Below, piece by piece: positions 1-6,747 of a stretch of DNA of 32,516 bases. How positions within the stretch are numbered: position 1 is the stretch's first letter; every line of letters begins with the position of its first letter. Made by a program: the position numbers and the translations under genes. Source of the stretch: Lachnospiraceae bacterium (GTDB taxonomy: Bacteria > Bacillota > Clostridia > Lachnospirales > Lachnospiraceae); NCBI GenBank assembly GCA_017889125.1, contig JAGHER010000185.1, forward strand, positions 1 to 32,516, given 5' to 3'. The notes beneath the pieces were generated by a model. That model did not search any database and was not told the origin of the DNA. It saw nothing but the letters and a program-made list of their open reading frames with translations.

Positions 1-1
1 C

Positions 2-85
2 GGTGTCAGCTCCCTGCTCAGTATGTTTGTGGGCATCGGGCTTGTATTAAATGTCGGACTACAGAGAAAAAACACTCACAATTAA
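2..85 (+). CDS. rodA: RodA/FtsW-type SEDS protein, C-terminal end only (partial)
   Basis: An open frame enters from the left edge and stops at TAA 83-85. Its last 27 residues begin GVSSLLSMFVGIGLVLNVGL and continue with a short polar tail. The pattern G-x-SSLL-x-M-hydrophobic-x-IGL-x-LN resembles the last membrane segment of SEDS peptidoglycan polymerases (RodA/FtsW), where a serine-rich loop precedes the final helix. The mgsA ribosome binding site (AAGGAGG, 84-90) overlaps the stop codon, so the two genes are probably co-transcribed. From memory, a rodA-mgsA neighbourhood is common in clostridia. Only the tail is visible, so RodA cannot be separated from FtsW and activity cannot be judged. 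Confidence 0.6.
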   Translation, partial: GVSSLLSMFVGIGLVLNVGLQRKNTHN

Positions 86-98
86 GGAGGAGCAGAGT

Positions 99-494
99 AT
101 GAATATCGGACTGATTGCACATGACGCAAAGAAGAAGCTGATGCAGAATTTTTGCATCGCCTATCGGGGAATCCTGAGCAAAAATGAGCTTTACGCCACA
201 GGAACCACGGGACGGCTCATTGAAGAGGTGGCCAACTTAAATGTCCACAAGTATCTGGCCGGCCATCTGGGCGGAGGCCAGCAGCTGGCTGCGCAGATTG
301 AGCACGATGACATTGACCTGGTGATCTTTCTCCGTGATCCCTTAAATCCCAAGGATCATGAGCCGGATGTAAATAATGTGGTGCGCCTCTGCGACACCTA
401 CAATATCCCGCTGGCCACCAATCTTGCCACCGCCGAGCTGTTAATCAAGTCTCTGGACCGGGGCGATCTGGAGTGGCGCGAAGTATTCCGTTAG
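99..494 (+). CDS. mgsA: Methylglyoxal synthase homologue with altered active site
   Basis: A 131-residue protein of the methylglyoxal synthase family, which converts dihydroxyacetone phosphate to methylglyoxal and phosphate as a bypass of lower glycolysis. Start ATG 99 has AAGGAGG 8 nt upstream; an upstream in-frame start at 51 lies inside the preceding gene and is rejected. Family features seen: IAHD (H8, D9), the phosphate-binding ATGTTG (33-38), DPLN, H87-E-P-D90, and ATNLATAELLI near the C terminus. Odd: the family motif S-G-P-x-G-G-D-Q-Q reads A-G-H-L-G-G-G-Q-Q here (54-62). Gly60 therefore sits where E. coli MgsA has the catalytic base Asp71, and the Ser65 and Pro67 equivalents are Ala and His. 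The codon is GGC, so this is not a frame artefact. Fold assignment is secure; catalytic activity is uncertain. Confidence 0.88.
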   Translation: MNIGLIAHDAKKKLMQNFCIAYRGILSKNELYATGTTGRLIEEVANLNVHKYLAGHLGGGQQLAAQIEHDDIDLVIFLRDPLNPKDHEPDVNNVVRLCDTYNIPLATNLATAELLIKSLDRGDLEWREVFR

Positions 495-511
495 ATTGGC
501 AGGGCAGAAAG

Positions 512-1477
512 GTGAACATAAGAAAATTTTTGCTGATTCTGGCCGCCGGTATTTCGGCAGCCTGGATAACCGGCTGCCAAAGCAAAAGCCTGGAGCAGCC
601 ATATGTGTGGAACGAGCGGTCCTCGGCCTTTGAGGGGCAAAGCTTTGGCGGCTTTTCGGAAGGCTTTGCGGCAGATCTCTGCGTCCTTTCCCCTGATGAG
701 AGCTGGGAGGATCCCATGGTCAATGCGGAGGCTGCGGCAGTCTTTGATTTATCCGGCCAGGATGTGATCTTTGGAAAGAATGCCTTCGAGCGTCTGTATC
801 CGGCCAGTATCACCAAAGTGATGACGGCCCTTGTGGCAATCAAATATGGCAATCTGGAGGATATGGTCACCGTGACGGAGGACGCGGTCATTACCGAGCG
901 GGGCGCTACGCTCTGCAACATCAAGCCGGGAGATCAGCTGACCTTAGAGCAGCTTCTGTACGGCCTGATGCTTCCCTCTGGTAATGACGCTGGGGCGGCT
1001 ATCGCCGTCCACATGGCCGGCAGCATAGAGAATTTCGCGGAGATGATGAATGCGGAGGCCAGGCGTCTCGGCGCCACAGGCACTCATTTTATGAATCCCC
1101 ACGGGCTGACTGATCCGGAGCACTATACCACCGCCTATGACCTGTATCTGATTTTTAATGAGGCCTTAAAGCAGCCCTATTTCCGTCAGCTGACCGGCAC
1201 CACCGCCTATACTGCCCAGTATACGGACGGCGATGGGAACCCGGTTACCCAGACCTGGAAGGGCGGGAACTGGTACATGACCGGCGAGCGGGAGACTCCC
1301 GAAGGGCTTAAGGTATTTGGCGGAAAGACCGGCACCACCAATGCGGCAGGTTACTGCCTGATTATGGCTGTGGCCGACGAAACGGATAATGAGTACATCT
1401 CTGTGGTGCTGAAGGCGGGAAGCCGCCCGGACCTGTATGCCAACATGACACAAATTATTCAGAAAATTTCCAATTAG
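512..1477 (+). CDS. D-alanyl-D-alanine carboxypeptidase, lipoprotein (PBP5/DacF-like)
   Basis: A serine-type D,D-carboxypeptidase (peptidase S11) that trims the terminal D-Ala of peptidoglycan stem peptides outside the membrane. Counted from GTG 512 it has 321 residues. The N terminus is basic then hydrophobic and ends in ITGC (Cys22), a lipobox, so it is likely lipid-anchored rather than held by a C-terminal amphipathic helix. The three active-site motifs are present: S-I-T-K (Ser99, Lys102), SGN (about 156-158) and KTG (about 272-274). An alternative GTG at 473 would overlap mgsA and put 13 polar residues before the signal peptide, so 512 is preferred, though its ribosome binding site is weak. 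It lies 17 nt after mgsA, probably in the same transcript. The exact dac paralogue cannot be told. Confidence 0.9.
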   Translation: MNIRKFLLILAAGISAAWITGCQSKSLEQPYVWNERSSAFEGQSFGGFSEGFAADLCVLSPDESWEDPMVNAEAAAVFDLSGQDVIFGKNAFERLYPASITKVMTALVAIKYGNLEDMVTVTEDAVITERGATLCNIKPGDQLTLEQLLYGLMLPSGNDAGAAIAVHMAGSIENFAEMMNAEARRLGATGTHFMNPHGLTDPEHYTTAYDLYLIFNEALKQPYFRQLTGTTAYTAQYTDGDGNPVTQTWKGGNWYMTGERETPEGLKVFGGKTGTTNAAGYCLIMAVADETDNEYISVVLKAGSRPDLYANMTQIIQKISN

Positions 1478-1480
1478 TCA

Positions 1481-1509
1481 TTGCGCATTTTAGATATTTA
1501 TACTATAAT
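1481..1509 (+). promoter_or_regulatory. Candidate sigma-A promoter for the small P-loop gene
   Basis: TTGCGC (1481-1486) and a perfect TATAAT (1504-1509) are separated by 17 nt in the AT-rich gap before the gene at 1568. The -35 is only half consensus, so the call rests mainly on the -10 and spacing. A second TATAAT at 1515-1520 has no matching -35. Confidence 0.5.
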
Positions 1510-1567
1510 TGCTTTATAATTAAGTGGCATTTTATACAACTTAAATAAACTAAAGGAGGAGATTGTT

Positions 1568-1987
1568 ATGGTTCAGATTATAGCAGGGAAAAAGGGGAAA
1601 GGAAAGACAAAGCATCTGTTAGAAAAGGCCAATACATCCATAAAGACCGCAAAGGGCTCCATCGTTTATCTTGACAAAAGCTCCAAGCATATGTATGAGT
1701 TAAGCAACAAAATCCGTCTGATTAATGTGAATGAATTTCCTGTCAGCTCCAGTGAGGCGTTTGTTGGATTTATTTCCGGTATTATTTCTCAGGACCATGA
1801 TCTGGAGATGATGTTCTTAGACAGCTTCTTAAAGCTGGCCAGTCTTGAAGGCGAAGATATTTCCCAGACCATTGATGCATTAGAAAAAATCGGTGAAAAG
1901 TATCACGTGACATTCGTTCTGAGCATTTCCATGGATGCAGATGAGCTTCCGGAGAATGCACGGGCTCATGTGGTTATCTCCTTATAA
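1568..1987 (+). CDS. Small P-loop NTPase-like protein of unknown function
   Basis: A 139-residue protein with strong GGAGGA ribosome binding site. Residues 7-14 (G-K-K-G-K-G-K-T) form a Walker A/P-loop, and MMFLDSF in the middle (about 92-98) fits a Walker B strand ending in Asp. The length holds little more than a Rossmann-like P-loop core, without the usual sensor or arginine-finger regions. Similar short proteins are, from memory, sometimes labelled PilT-like in Lachnospiraceae, but nothing here indicates pilus function: no pilus gene is nearby. It has its own promoter candidate and is followed by a strong terminator, so it is probably monocistronic. Nucleotide binding is inferred; substrate and role are unknown. 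Confidence 0.75.
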   Translation: MVQIIAGKKGKGKTKHLLEKANTSIKTAKGSIVYLDKSSKHMYELSNKIRLINVNEFPVSSSEAFVGFISGIISQDHDLEMMFLDSFLKLASLEGEDISQTIDALEKIGEKYHVTFVLSISMDADELPENARAHVVISL

Positions 1988-2012
1988 TAAAGCGAAACAG
2001 TAAATCTAGGAC

Positions 2013-2075
2013 CGGCACTGCACGATTTCTTCTGCCCGGCTTTTGGCCGGCAGGCAGAGTGCAGTGCCGTTTTTT
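2013..2075 (+). terminator. Rho-independent terminator after the P-loop gene
   Basis: CGGCACTGCAC (2013-2023) pairs perfectly with GTGCAGTGCCG (2059-2069) and is followed by a T run (2070-2075). An inner GC-rich hairpin (CTGCC..GGCAG) sits in the loop. It isolates the P-loop gene from the downstream gene. Confidence 0.9.
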
Positions 2076-2084
2076 CATTTACTG

Positions 2085-2183
2085 TGAAAGTCCTGCCGCC
2101 AAATAGGCGGCATGTATTCAGGGATGCCCCATGCGCCCGCCGTACTTTCATGGATTCGCGGTGCACCCGCTTGCCGGGCGCAT
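2085..2183 (+). repeat. Dispersed structured repeat, copy A
   Basis: About 99 nt lying between the terminator and the promoter of the next gene. It is nearly the same as two tandem copies at 32223-32330 and 32335-32441. It holds a hairpin TGCCGCC-NNATA-GGCGGCA (2094-2112), an invariant 9-bp pairing ATGCGCCCG (2131-2139) with CGGGCGCAT (2175-2183), and TGAAAGT (2085-2091) pairing with ACTTTCA (2144-2150). The last two pairings interleave, giving a pseudoknot topology. The 5' flank TTTACTGTGAAA also resembles the B-C junction. It is not coding by any convincing measure and does not match an RNA family I recognise. Confidence 0.85.
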
Positions 2184-2192
2184 TTTTATAAC

Positions 2193-2221
2193 TTGCAATT
2201 TTTCCCTCTAGCTTTTATAAT
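2193..2221 (+). promoter_or_regulatory. Sigma-A promoter for the HlyD-like gene
   Basis: TTGCAA (2193-2198), a 17-nt spacer and a perfect TATAAT (2216-2221) lie 25 nt before the start codon of the next gene. The promoter starts just after repeat copy A, so the repeat is not in this transcript's leader. Confidence 0.75.
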
Positions 2222-2245
2222 AGCGGGAGAGGAAGGAGGCTTGCC

Positions 2246-3769
2246 ATGGGCGGCCAGAAAAAGAAGAAAAAGAATAAAATTGTCAGTTACCCCAGGAGGC
2301 GGTCCTTCTCCAATGTGGGCATGATCATGTTTTTGATTATCTTTATTTACATGGTATTCAGTGTCTACACCTATATGAAGCGGGACAGGGTACAGGTTTA
2401 TGAGGTAACAGAGGGCGGCATTGTCAGGGAAAAGGACTATACCGGGATTATCTTTCGGGAGGAGACTACCAGGTATACGGACCGTGCCGGCTATATTAAT
2501 TATTATGTAAGAGAAGGAAAGCGGGCCAGTGTGGGAACCAGCATCTATTCCATTGATGAGACTGGTTCAATCGCAGCCTTTCTGCAGGAGCATCCGGAAG
2601 CGGGAGCTACCTTCAGCGAAGAGAATCTGGCGGATTTGAAAAAGCGGCTGACTGCCTTCAGCATTACTTATGAGGATAATGATTTTCAGGCGGTATATGA
2701 TGAGAAGTATTCCCTGGAGGCACTGGTGCTGGAATACTCTAATTTTAATGCTATGGATAATCTGCAGGGGCTGATGGATCAGTCTGGAATGAATTTCCAG
2801 CAGGTAACCGCAGATACAGCGGGCATCATTTCCTACGCGATTGATTCCTATGAGGACCTGGAGCCATCTCAGGTGACCGAGGATCTTTTTAACCGGGCCA
2901 ATTATTCCCGGGCCATCACCCAATCCGGGAAGATGATTGCTCAGGATGCGCCGGTTTACAAGGTAGTTACCGCAGATGACTGGTCTGTGGTCTTTCCCAT
3001 GACGGAGGAGGATCTGGCGCAGTACGGCAGTGAGACCAGCTTAAAGGTCAGCTTTGCTGGGAAGGATCTGACTGCCGCCGGAGATTTTTCCACCATCACC
3101 GGGGCAGACGGGAAGACTTACGGAAAGCTGGATTTTAATAAATATATGGTGCAGTTTATCTCCGAGCGCTTTGTCCAGTTTGAGATTGTGACAGATCGGG
3201 AGGATGGACTGAAGATCCCCATCAGCGCCGTTACGGATAAGACCTTCTATCTGGTTCCGCGGGAATACCTGGCTAAGGGCGGGGACGCGGAGAGCACAGA
3301 TACTGGCTTTTTAAAGGAGGTTTACACGGAGAGCGGCACCTCCATTGAGTTTATTCCCACTACCATATATTATTCTACTGACGAATACTACTATATTGAC
3401 ATAGAGGAAGACGGCGATCTGAAGGTAGGCGATTACCTGGTGAAGCCTACGGGCATCTATGTCCCGGATGAGGATGATGTGGATGATGCCCAGGGCGACG
3501 GCGATACAGCTGAGGAGACCAATGACGCGGCGGCCCAGACGGCCCGTGCAGCGGACAGCAGCGGCCGGTTCCAGATTGGCGCCAATGCATCCCTGATGGG
3601 AGTTTATAATATCAATAAGGGATATGCGGTGTTTAAGCAGATCGAAGTGCTTGCAGAAAACGATGAGTACTATACGGTGAAAAAGGGAATGTCCTACGGG
3701 CTTTCTGTTTATGACCATATCGCGCTGGACGCAGCTACCGTAGAAGAGGGGGCATTCATCTATCAGTAA
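2246..3769 (+). CDS. HlyD-like membrane protein of the division-gene cluster
   Basis: A 507-residue single-pass membrane protein. The N terminus is very lysine/arginine-rich (about 1-22), followed by one hydrophobic helix (about 25-43) with the bulk outside. Just after the helix, VYEVTEGGIVREKDYTGIIF and YYVREGKRASVGTSIY resemble the biotinyl-lipoyl/barrel-sandwich strands of HlyD/membrane-fusion proteins. An acidic Asp/Glu/Ala-rich linker lies near 412-435, followed by a C-terminal beta-like segment. Start ATG 2246 has GGAGG about 8 nt upstream. No ABC or RND partner or outer-membrane component is nearby, and the cell type should lack an outer membrane, so classic efflux is unlikely. Position before yggS and sepF hints at an envelope or division role; that is inference. 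Confidence 0.7.
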   Translation: MGGQKKKKKNKIVSYPRRRSFSNVGMIMFLIIFIYMVFSVYTYMKRDRVQVYEVTEGGIVREKDYTGIIFREETTRYTDRAGYINYYVREGKRASVGTSIYSIDETGSIAAFLQEHPEAGATFSEENLADLKKRLTAFSITYEDNDFQAVYDEKYSLEALVLEYSNFNAMDNLQGLMDQSGMNFQQVTADTAGIISYAIDSYEDLEPSQVTEDLFNRANYSRAITQSGKMIAQDAPVYKVVTADDWSVVFPMTEEDLAQYGSETSLKVSFAGKDLTAAGDFSTITGADGKTYGKLDFNKYMVQFISERFVQFEIVTDREDGLKIPISAVTDKTFYLVPREYLAKGGDAESTDTGFLKEVYTESGTSIEFIPTTIYYSTDEYYYIDIEEDGDLKVGDYLVKPTGIYVPDEDDVDDAQGDGDTAEETNDAAAQTARAADSSGRFQIGANASLMGVYNINKGYAVFKQIEVLAENDEYYTVKKGMSYGLSVYDHIALDAATVEEGAFIYQ

Positions 3770-3806
3770 CCGTTTTTTCTACTAAAATCAAAGAGGTGAA
3801 CATATA

Positions 3807-4487
3807 ATGGTAAAAGAACAGCTGAAAGAGGTACAAGCCAGGATTGAGGCGGCATGCAGACGGGCCGGAAGAGACCCGGAGGAGGTGACGCTGATTGCAG
3901 TCAGCAAGACCAAGCCGGCCTCCATGATTGAGGAGGCCTATGAGGAGGGAATCCGTGATTTCGGAGAGAATAAGGTTCAGGAAATACTGGAAAAGCAGCC
4001 TATTCTGCCGCAGGACATCCGCTGGCATATGATTGGTCATCTTCAGCGGAACAAGGTAAAGCAGGTTATTGACAGGGCTGTGCTGATCCATTCGGTGGAC
4101 TCTGTGCGTCTTGCCCGCCAGATTGAGGAGGAGGCTGCCAGGAAGAATATCCAGGTGGATATCTTGCTGGAGATCAATGTGGCCAGGGAGGAGAGCAAGT
4201 TTGGATTCTTTCTGGAGGAGGCCGAGGAGGCCCTTATGGAAATCCGGACACTTCCCCATGTCCATGTGCGGGGCTTCATGACAATTGCTCCTTTTGTTGA
4301 GAATTCCGAAGAAAATCGGAATGTATTTAAAAAATTATTTGAATTTTATGTTGACATGAAAAGTAAAAACATTGATAATGTTACTATGGATGTGCTTTCT
4401 ATGGGCATGTCCGGGGATTATGAGGTGGCAATCGAAGAAGGGGCAACTATGGTTCGTGTAGGTACCAGTATTTTCGGTTCCCGATAA
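3807..4487 (+). CDS. yggS: YggS/YlmE-family pyridoxal phosphate homeostasis protein
   Basis: A 226-residue PLP-binding TIM-barrel protein of the YggS/PLPBP family. It has no known catalytic reaction; family members keep free PLP and amino/keto-acid pools in balance. The lysine that binds PLP is K34 in LIAVSKTKP, and FGENKVQE, WHMIGHLQRNK and a C-terminal LSMGMSGDYEVAIEEG-type phosphate-binding region are all present, so the protein looks complete. Start ATG 3807 follows AGAGGTG. It is 37 nt after the HlyD-like gene and 19 nt before sepF; the ylmE-sepF pairing is typical of Firmicutes and links it to the division cluster by position only. Confidence 0.94.
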   Translation: MVKEQLKEVQARIEAACRRAGRDPEEVTLIAVSKTKPASMIEEAYEEGIRDFGENKVQEILEKQPILPQDIRWHMIGHLQRNKVKQVIDRAVLIHSVDSVRLARQIEEEAARKNIQVDILLEINVAREESKFGFFLEEAEEALMEIRTLPHVHVRGFMTIAPFVENSEENRNVFKKLFEFYVDMKSKNIDNVTMDVLSMGMSGDYEVAIEEGATMVRVGTSIFGSR

Positions 4488-4506
4488 GGATTGGAGAGAA
4501 TTCGAG

Positions 4507-5025
4507 ATGAGTATTTTAAGCAAGCTGATGAGTACTATGCGTCTGAACGAAGAGGAAGATGACGATTATTATTTAGATGGCGACGACTCCTACGAGGAGG
4601 ACGAGGAAAGACCCCGCCGCAGTATTTTTTCCAGACGGCAGGAGGAAGAGGAGTACGATGAGGAGCCGGAGCCGAAGAATCGTTTTCTTGGCAATCGCAG
4701 TGCAAAGGTGGTTCCCATGCGCCGCGGCATGGAAGTGACCATGATTAAGCCTACCAGCATGGAGGATTCACGGGAGGTCTGCGATTACCTGCTGGCCGGG
4801 AAGGCCGTTGTCCTGAACATGGAGGGCATACATACGGAGGTGGCTCAGCGGATCATTGATTTCGCTTCAGGAGCGACCTATTCCATTGGCGGAAATCTTC
4901 AGAAGATATCCAATTATATTTTCATTGCGACTCCGCAGTCTGTGGAGCTTTCCGGAGATTTCCAGGATCTGCTGGCCGGCGGTGGTCTGGGCGGCGTATC
5001 CACGCTGATGAATATGCATTTATAA
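4507..5025 (+). CDS. sepF: Cell division protein SepF
   Basis: A 172-residue SepF, the membrane anchor that binds and bundles FtsZ at the division site. The N terminus MSILSKLMSTMRL is a plausible amphipathic membrane-targeting helix. A strongly acidic, disordered linker follows (about 15-60). The globular SepF domain (about 76-155) carries VTMIKPTSMEDSREVCDYLL, VLNMEG and RIIDFASGATYSIGG, all typical. Ends 15 nt before a strong terminator, so the yggS-sepF transcript stops here. Length and domain order are usual for clostridial SepF. Confidence 0.95.
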   Translation: MSILSKLMSTMRLNEEEDDDYYLDGDDSYEEDEERPRRSIFSRRQEEEEYDEEPEPKNRFLGNRSAKVVPMRRGMEVTMIKPTSMEDSREVCDYLLAGKAVVLNMEGIHTEVAQRIIDFASGATYSIGGNLQKISNYIFIATPQSVELSGDFQDLLAGGGLGGVSTLMNMHL

Positions 5026-5040
5026 AGAGCAGCCGCAGGG

Positions 5041-5072
5041 AGACTGCTGCACATACTGCAGCGGTCTTTTTT
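5041..5072 (+). terminator. Rho-independent terminator after sepF
   Basis: AGACTGCTGCA (5041-5051) pairs with TGCAGCGGTCT (5057-5067) through 11 pairs including one G-T, with a 5-nt loop and a T run to 5072. Confidence 0.85.
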
Positions 5073-5104
5073 CATTGTGCTGCGGAAGAAGCAGGGGGAA
5101 AATT

Positions 5105-6196
5105 ATGGACCGTTTATGTGTACATTTAGATGAAAATCCGATTTATTCCATTGTGCTGGATCAGTCCTTTGGCGGGCTAGCAGCGGAGGTAGAGAAGCTG
5201 GGCACCAGACGCAGGAAGCTGTGCATTGTCACCGATTCCAATGTGGCCGGGCTGTACCTTGAAGAGGTGCGCCGGATCCTGGCGCCGGTGTGCCGCCAGG
5301 TGGATTCCTTTGTGTTTCCCGCAGGGGAGGAGCAGAAGAATCTGGACACAGTGCGAAAGCTTTATGAGACGCTGATTCAGAAGGAGTATGACCGGAACGA
5401 TATGCTGGTAGCCCTTGGCGGAGGTGTCACCGGAGACCTGTGCGGCTTTGGGGCAGCGACTTATCTGCGGGGAATTTCTTTTATTCAGATTCCGACTACG
5501 CTGCTGGCGCAGGTGGATTCCAGCATTGGCGGGAAGACCGGTGTGGACTTTGATTCCTATAAAAATATGGTGGGGGCATTTCATATGCCCAAGCTTGTGT
5601 ATACCAATGTAAAGACGCTGTTAACGCTGCCTAAGGAGCAGTTTATTTCCGGAATGGGCGAGGTGGTAAAGCACGGCCTGATAAAGAGCGAGGAATATTA
5701 CCGGTGGCTTTTAGAGAATGCGGATGCCATCATGGAGCGGAAGCTTACAGTGTGCCAGAAGATGATTCTGGAGAGCAATCGGATCAAGCGGGATGTGGTG
5801 GAGCAGGACCCCACGGAAAAGGGGCAGCGTGCCCTCCTGAATTTTGGTCACACACTGGGCCATGCCATCGAGAAGAAGAAGGAATTTACCATGTCCCATG
5901 GCTGCTGCGTGGCGGTGGGCTTTCTGGCGGCTGCGGAGATTTCACGGATGCGGGGCCTCATAAGCGATGCAGATATGGAGGAGCTGGTGACGGTGATGAA
6001 GAAATTCCAGCTGCCCTTAACTGTAGATGGGCTGGATGCTGAGGCAGTGCTGGAAGCGGTAAAGCATGATAAGAAGATGGATTCCGGCGTCATTAAGTTT
6101 ATCCTGCTTAAGAAAATCGGGGAGGCCTATGTGGACCGCACCGTAAGCCGCCAGGAGATGGCGGCAGGACTTGCATCCATCATTGACGGAGAATAG
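5105..6196 (+). CDS. aroB: 3-dehydroquinate synthase
   Basis: Converts DAHP to 3-dehydroquinate, the second step of the shikimate pathway, in the cytoplasm. At 363 residues it is full length. Seen: the NAD-binding glycine-rich loop LGGGVTGDLCGF (104-115), PTTLLAQVDSSIGGKTGVD (130-148), and metal ligands E186, H249 and H265 within GEVVKHG, FGHTLGHAIE and MSHG. Start ATG 5105 has AGGGGG 7-8 nt upstream; a ten-residue upstream extension from 5075 begins near the terminator and is rejected. It is the only aromatic-pathway gene in the window and lies 14 nt before lspA, probably co-transcribed. No promoter was identified between the terminator and the start. Confidence 0.96.
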   Translation: MDRLCVHLDENPIYSIVLDQSFGGLAAEVEKLGTRRRKLCIVTDSNVAGLYLEEVRRILAPVCRQVDSFVFPAGEEQKNLDTVRKLYETLIQKEYDRNDMLVALGGGVTGDLCGFGAATYLRGISFIQIPTTLLAQVDSSIGGKTGVDFDSYKNMVGAFHMPKLVYTNVKTLLTLPKEQFISGMGEVVKHGLIKSEEYYRWLLENADAIMERKLTVCQKMILESNRIKRDVVEQDPTEKGQRALLNFGHTLGHAIEKKKEFTMSHGCCVAVGFLAAAEISRMRGLISDADMEELVTVMKKFQLPLTVDGLDAEAVLEAVKHDKKMDSGVIKFILLKKIGEAYVDRTVSRQEMAAGLASIIDGE

Positions 6197-6210
6197 GAGA
6201 TTTTATTGTT

Positions 6211-6747
6211 ATGCATAATACAGGAACAAGCTTAAAGCAAAAGGTTCCCGGACTTCTCGCCTTTTTCGCGGGCTGCGGCGTCCTGATCTGGCTGGATCAG
6301 TGGACCAAGGCGCTGGCTACGGCCCATTTAAAGGACCAGGACCCAATAATCCTGTGGAGAGGCGTATTCCAGCTTCAGTACCTGGAAAACAGGGGCGCAG
6401 CCTTTGGGATGCTTCAGGGACAGCAGTTTTTTTTCCTGCTGATTGCGCTGGCGGTGTTTGCTGCTGTGGCCTTTGCTCTGTATCGGATGCCCTTTACCCG
6501 GCGTTATTTTCCCCTGGGACTCTGCATGGCTCTTCTGGTGTCCGGCGCCCTGGGGAATCTCATCGACCGGGTGAGCCAGCAGTTTGTGGTGGATTTCTTT
6601 TACTTCAGCCTGATTAATTTCCCGATTTTCAATGTGGCTGACTGCTACGTTACGGTGGCGGCCTTCCTGCTGGTGATTCTGGTGATGTGGTATTACCGTG
6701 AGGAGGAGCTGGCGGTCTTTTCCTGGAAGAAAGGAGAGAGGCTGTGA
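6211..6747 (+). CDS. lspA: Lipoprotein signal peptidase (signal peptidase II)
   Basis: Integral membrane aspartic protease that removes signal peptides from prolipoproteins. 178 residues with four hydrophobic helices (about 13-29, 73-92, 100-115, 145-160). Conserved motifs: LDQ-x-TK near 28-33, ENRGAAFG (59-66), GALGNLIDR with following VVDFF (catalytic D128), and FNVADC (catalytic D144). The C-terminal tail is charged. The upstream D,D-carboxypeptidase with a lipobox is a candidate substrate. Its stop overlaps the start of the next gene (GTGA), indicating translational coupling. Confidence 0.96.
   Translation: MHNTGTSLKQKVPGLLAFFAGCGVLIWLDQWTKALATAHLKDQDPIILWRGVFQLQYLENRGAAFGMLQGQQFFFLLIALAVFAAVAFALYRMPFTRRYFPLGLCMALLVSGALGNLIDRVSQQFVVDFFYFSLINFPIFNVADCYVTVAAFLLVILVMWYYREEELAVFSWKKGERL

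Noticed and set aside
2112-2324. Small plus-strand ORF starting in repeat copy A
   Set aside because: No ribosome binding site, and it overlaps the start of the HlyD-like gene in another frame.
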